Shown: positions 57,884-64,000 of the stretch, one piece after another | Position numbering within the stretch: position 1 is the first letter of the stretch | Layout of the letters: every line of letters begins with the position of its first letter | Origin: Novosphingobium taihuense | Lineage (GTDB): Bacteria; Pseudomonadota; Alphaproteobacteria; Sphingomonadales; Sphingomonadaceae | DNA length: 64,000 nucleotides | Direction of reading: 5' to 3' | NCBI RefSeq assembly: GCF_007830315.1 | Contig: NZ_VLKJ01000003.1 | Span: 186,001 to 250,000 of the forward strand | Translations under genes and position numbers: made by a program | Notes under the pieces: generated by a model | Seen by the model: the letters and a program-made list of their open reading frames with translations, nothing else | Told to the model about the DNA's origin: nothing | Databases searched by the model: none

Positions 57884-58410
57884 ACGGTCCCTTCCAGCTC
57901 TTCGCGCATCTGCGCACCGGTGCGGAACACGCGGGCAAGGATGAACAGGACCAGGGCGAGCAGCAGGCCGTTGGTCGAGAATTCGGCATCAATGTTCATC
58001 GAGGTGATACCCTTTGCCGCTTCCTCGACCTTGGTGCTGAGGAAGTCCACAGGTAGTGTCAGCACCTGTACAATGACGGAGAGCCAAGCCATCGCCCGCA
58101 ACCGTTCGGCGTTGACTGGGCTGAACGGATCACCCTCCTCGACTGTTCCGACGATGGCGCGAAGAGTCGAGACGAAGCGGTGCATGGCTGCAAGCATCGC
58201 GGCGATCAGCGGGAAGATCACCAGAATGAGCCAATACGTGGACTCTGCTGCGCCAGCCTTAGCGAGCTTTTCGGCAACCATGCCATGCAAACCAATGACG
58301 GCAGTGAAGCCAATGCCGAGGCCAACCATACCAATAATGATGAAGATCAACATGAAGGTGAGCAAACCCTTGGCCAATACCAGCAAGGGATCATTTTGGA
58401 TTTTAGGCAT
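57880..58410 (-). CDS. DUF2975 membrane protein
   Basis: 176 residues from the ATG at 58410, with GGAAGGAAACACC immediately before; a longer frame is not supported. There are four membrane helices: LVLAKGLLTFMLIFIIIGMVGLGIGF, ESTYWLILVIFPLIAAMLAAM, AMAWLSVIVQVLTLPVDFL and STNGLLLALVLFILARVF, with GTVEEGDPFSPVNAERLRAMAW between them, typical of DUF2975. Function is unknown. Four-base overlap with the downstream XRE gene indicates coupled translation. Confidence 0.88.
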   Translation of the reverse strand: MPKIQNDPLLVLAKGLLTFMLIFIIIGMVGLGIGFTAVIGLHGMVAEKLAKAGAAESTYWLILVIFPLIAAMLAAMHRFVSTLRAIVGTVEEGDPFSPVNAERLRAMAWLSVIVQVLTLPVDFLSTKVEEAAKGITSMNIDAEFSTNGLLLALVLFILARVFRTGAQMREELEGTV

Positions 58411-58438
58411 GGTGTTTCCTTCCTGTTGTGCGAGACGG

Positions 58439-58585
58439 TCAGGCGGCCAGCGGAAGCTGGTACGTCGCCGTGACCGGACCTTCGGCGACAACGAGCGAAG
58501 TCCTGTCCACCGTCGGCAGCCACAGCTTGGCAGCCAGCAGCAGCGAGAGGATCGCGGCGGCGGTTTGGGGGATGAGGCGGGACAT
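58439..58585 (-). CDS. 48-residue small membrane protein
   Basis: The ATG at 58585 has GGAG eight bases upstream; an in-frame ATG at 58621 would add 12 residues. The product starts MSRLIPQTAAAILSLLLAAKLWLP, a single membrane segment or signal anchor, and continues with about 24 polar residues. It is too short and too unlike known families to name. It is the first gene of the operon with DUF2975 (28-base gap) and the XRE regulator. Confidence 0.6.
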   Translation of the reverse strand: MSRLIPQTAAAILSLLLAAKLWLPTVDRTSLVVAEGPVTATYQLPLAA

Positions 58586-58596
58586 TGATCGTTCTC

Positions 58597-58684
58597 CGAT
58601 ATGGTCAATATCGAAATTCAATAAATCTGATTCGCCTTATCGTCAATCAATAATATTGCAAAACGATATGAACCTTATCGTTTT
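58597..58684 (-). promoter_or_regulatory. Operator and promoter of the XRE/DUF2975 operon
   Basis: On the minus strand a promoter TTGACG (58646-58641), 17-base spacer, TATTGA (58623-58618) predicts transcription start near 58611. The palindrome CGATAT-GGTCA-ATATCG (58597-58613) covers that start. A second inverted repeat AAAACGAT-N9-ATCGTTTT (58660-58684) is just upstream of -35, and CTTATCGT also overlaps the -35 element. All share the ATCG(T/A) half-site, as expected for several sites of one repressor. The region is clearly AT-richer than its surroundings. Confidence 0.6.
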
Positions 58685-58714
58685 CCGGTTGGATCCTTTC
58701 GTGGGCACAAAAAA

Positions 58715-58752
58715 GGAGCCGTTCCGTCCTGGAGGGTGGACGGAACGGCTCC
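58715..58752 (-). terminator. Strong terminator after the anchored Ala/Pro-rich protein gene
   Basis: A perfect 15-base-pair stem, GGAGCCGTTCCGTCC / GGACGGAACGGCTCC, with an eight-base loop. On the minus strand it is followed by CTTTTTTTGTG-like T-rich sequence. It lies about 50 bases past the stop of the gene at 58801. Confidence 0.85.
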
Positions 58753-58800
58753 CCTTCACCGCGACGTGGCGGACGGGTGAAGTTACTTAAGGCTCAAGCC

Positions 58801-59670
58801 TCAGACGTAAGCGTAGTCTGGCCTCACATCAGCGCGCTCCTGAGCGGCGGGCGTGGAGGCGTTCGCAACTGCCAGCACGTCGCTGCGGGCCGCCATAGAC
58901 TGCACCATGATCCTGGCGCGGCGGCGACGGGCCTTGCGCGAGGTGAATGGGTTGGCCGCATCCGGCGGCGATGCCACGATGCGTTCGATCAGGGCTTCAC
59001 GTTCGGTCTGCGTCGCTACGCGAGCGGGCGTCACGCCATACGTCGGCTCGGCCGGACGCGGCGGGGCGAGGAGTTCGCTAACCCGACGCTCCGGCCCACC
59101 TGCCGGACGCGTGACGACGGGCGGCACGAAGTCTACATCTTCCTCGTAGGGGCGGCGACGGCGGCGCAAGGCCAGAGCCGCGCCACCAACGACGAGCAAG
59201 GTCGCTGCCGCGCCAACCGGTACGGCCCAATCGTTGTCCGACTCAGGCTGCACGACAGCCGGGGACAGTGGAGGCGGTGGGGCTGCGGGCGCCTCCTCTG
59301 CCACCGGGGCCGGTGCCGCAGGTTCTGCGATTGGAGCCGCCGGCGCGCGCGCTTCGTTCGAAGGGGCGGCCGGGGGCGTCTCCGCTCGCGTCGCCGCGCG
59401 TCTCGGCGGCGCAGATTCAGAGCGGACCGGTGCTGCCGGGGCCGGCACTGCCGTAGTCGGAGCTTCGACCGGCGCAGGCGCGACTGTCGGAATGACAATC
59501 GTCGGCGTCACAGCGGAGGGCGTGGGCGTGGTTGGAGCGGGAGTCGACACGGCGGGTGCGTCCGTAACGGGCACTGTCACATCCTGTGCATGCGCCATTC
59601 CTGCAGAAAGCATCAGCATGGCTGAAATCGCCATGGTGTTGCGGGGCGATATGGTGTGGAACTTAGTCAT
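58801..59670 (-). CDS. Secreted Ala/Pro-rich protein with C-terminal membrane anchor
   Basis: 289 residues. A signal peptide (residues 1-29, ends GMAHAQD) is followed by about 130 residues rich in Ala, Pro, Thr and Glu (VPTVAPAPVEAPTTAVPAPAAPVRS), likely an extended wall-spanning linker. A membrane helix lies at about 148-165 (WAVPVGAAATLLVVGGAALAL), then a basic RRRRRP run and a cytosolic tail of about 120 residues with ERRVSELLAPPRP and KARRRRARIMVQS. The family is not known to me. It stands between the XRE operon and rpoB, with its own terminator. Confidence 0.7.
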   Translation of the reverse strand: MTKFHTISPRNTMAISAMLMLSAGMAHAQDVTVPVTDAPAVSTPAPTTPTPSAVTPTIVIPTVAPAPVEAPTTAVPAPAAPVRSESAPPRRAATRAETPPAAPSNEARAPAAPIAEPAAPAPVAEEAPAAPPPPLSPAVVQPESDNDWAVPVGAAATLLVVGGAALALRRRRRPYEEDVDFVPPVVTRPAGGPERRVSELLAPPRPAEPTYGVTPARVATQTEREALIERIVASPPDAANPFTSRKARRRRARIMVQSMAARSDVLAVANASTPAAQERADVRPDYAYV

Positions 59671-59906
59671 GTCCGGAAAACGCGACGAAATGCGATTCGG
59701 GTTCGCTATTGTCGATGAATCGAGCCATTCATGCCTGTGAGCTGCGGTAATTTAAAAGTCGCGCAAGATTGTTTCATCTATTCTGAACAACGGTTCATCC
59801 CGGCGACGTATTTCTTGTGGACTTGTCCCAACCTTTACCATTGCAAGACTGTGGTGCCAGCGGAGCAGATCCAGAGCGTCGTGAACGTCCCGCCTCCCAT
59901 GGCCCT

Positions 59907-59935
59907 TTGACTTAACCGGGCTGCGCTTCTATATA
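59907..59935 (+). promoter_or_regulatory. Predicted rpoB promoter
   Basis: TTGACT at 59907-59912, a 17-base spacer and TATATA at 59930-59935. This is close to the sigma-70 consensus and is the best match in the 490-base gap before rpoB. Start would be near 59942, giving a leader of about 220 bases. Confidence 0.72.
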
Positions 59936-60036
59936 GCCCTCACGTCTGACGCTTCGAGCAAGGCCGTCCCATGCGCAGGGGATGGCTCGGGAAGGAAGCG
60001 GAAGGGCTATCCATCTGACGCAAAAGGCTGCGGGCC

Positions 60037-60156
60037 ATGGCTTCCGTTGAACGGGGTGCTGTGCGCTGTGCGGCCTTTTCCCGTTTGGTGGCGCACCCCT
60101 TGCGTGTGGCAGGATTTTCGCCGGTTTTCCGGCAGTTTTTGAGAAGAGGCTCGTAA
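60037..60156 (+). other. Short open frame in the rpoB leader
   Basis: 39 codons from ATG at 60037 to TAA at 60154-60156, five bases before the rpoB ATG. AAAGG lies nine bases upstream of the ATG. The peptide would be [20 protein letters not shown] followed by a basic/hydrophobic tail. Another frame of 15 codons starts at 59971 with AAGG upstream. No family is known; either could be a leader peptide, or chance. Confidence 0.3.
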
Positions 60157-60161
60157 CCTTT

Positions 60162-64000
<3,839 letters not shown>

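Overview
The window looks like an ordinary stretch of core chromosome from an alphaproteobacterium, most likely a sphingomonad of the Novosphingobium type. This is inferred from high GC, homologues of the alphaproteobacterial cell-cycle proteins RcdA (DUF1465), TrcR (DUF1013) and SciP (DUF1153), the order cpoB-tilS-ftsH and proA-nadD-rsfS-rlmH-envC-ctpA, and several small proteins that resemble sphingomonad-only families. No rRNA, tRNA, CRISPR array, insertion sequence, prophage or integrase was seen. Coding density is about 90 percent.

Layout. 1-2.7 kb: a DUF4230 protein cut by the window edge, a metallo-beta-lactamase-fold hydrolase, an RcdA-type regulator and two divergent small DUF465 proteins. 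2.8-10.4 kb: ptsP, a RodZ-like protein, cpoB, tilS and ftsH. 10.4-16.4 kb: DUF3667 membrane protein, an M23 endopeptidase, hemB, gamma carbonic anhydrase, DUF167, DUF1275, truncated haemoglobin and a small membrane protein. 16.4-22.2 kb: an ATP-dependent DNA ligase with its MBL-fold exonuclease, a four-EF-hand lipoprotein and clpA. 22.3-26.2 kb: DUF1192, a PIG3-type quinone oxidoreductase, TrcR and a bactofilin/M23 pair. 26.3-33.8 kb: proA, nadD, rsfS, rlmH, a degenerate EnvC-type LytM protein, a CtpA-type S41 protease, dsbB, coq7 and a secreted protein. 33.8-42.9 kb: fabI, a YihY membrane protein, a DnaJ-type co-chaperone, pdxH, a cation diffusion facilitator, a PhzF protein, a serine hydrolase, mnmA, and a small protein followed by sciP. 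43.1-49.4 kb: a two-gene RND efflux pump, DUF445 and a GNAT acetyltransferase. 49.4-56.4 kb: a hybrid histidine kinase, groEL/groES with a CIRCE operator, a MATE transporter and an orphan sensor kinase. 56.4-64 kb: rplL and rplJ on the minus strand, a small regulator/membrane-protein operon, an Ala/Pro-rich anchored protein, and rpoB running off the right edge.

Themes. Cell envelope and division genes recur: CpoB, RodZ-like, bactofilin, three LytM-fold proteins and an S41 protease. So do proteolysis and folding (FtsH, ClpA, GroESL, DnaJ) and the CtrA cell-cycle circuit (RcdA, TrcR, SciP, with ClpA nearby). The least ordinary region is 56.4-60.2 kb. There the usual rplJL-rpoBC operon is split and inverted, and between its halves sit an XRE/DUF2975/48-residue operon with a well-defined operator-like promoter and a 289-residue anchored protein. 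I did not find a clear undescribed defence or mobile system; that small operon is the best candidate for something poorly described.
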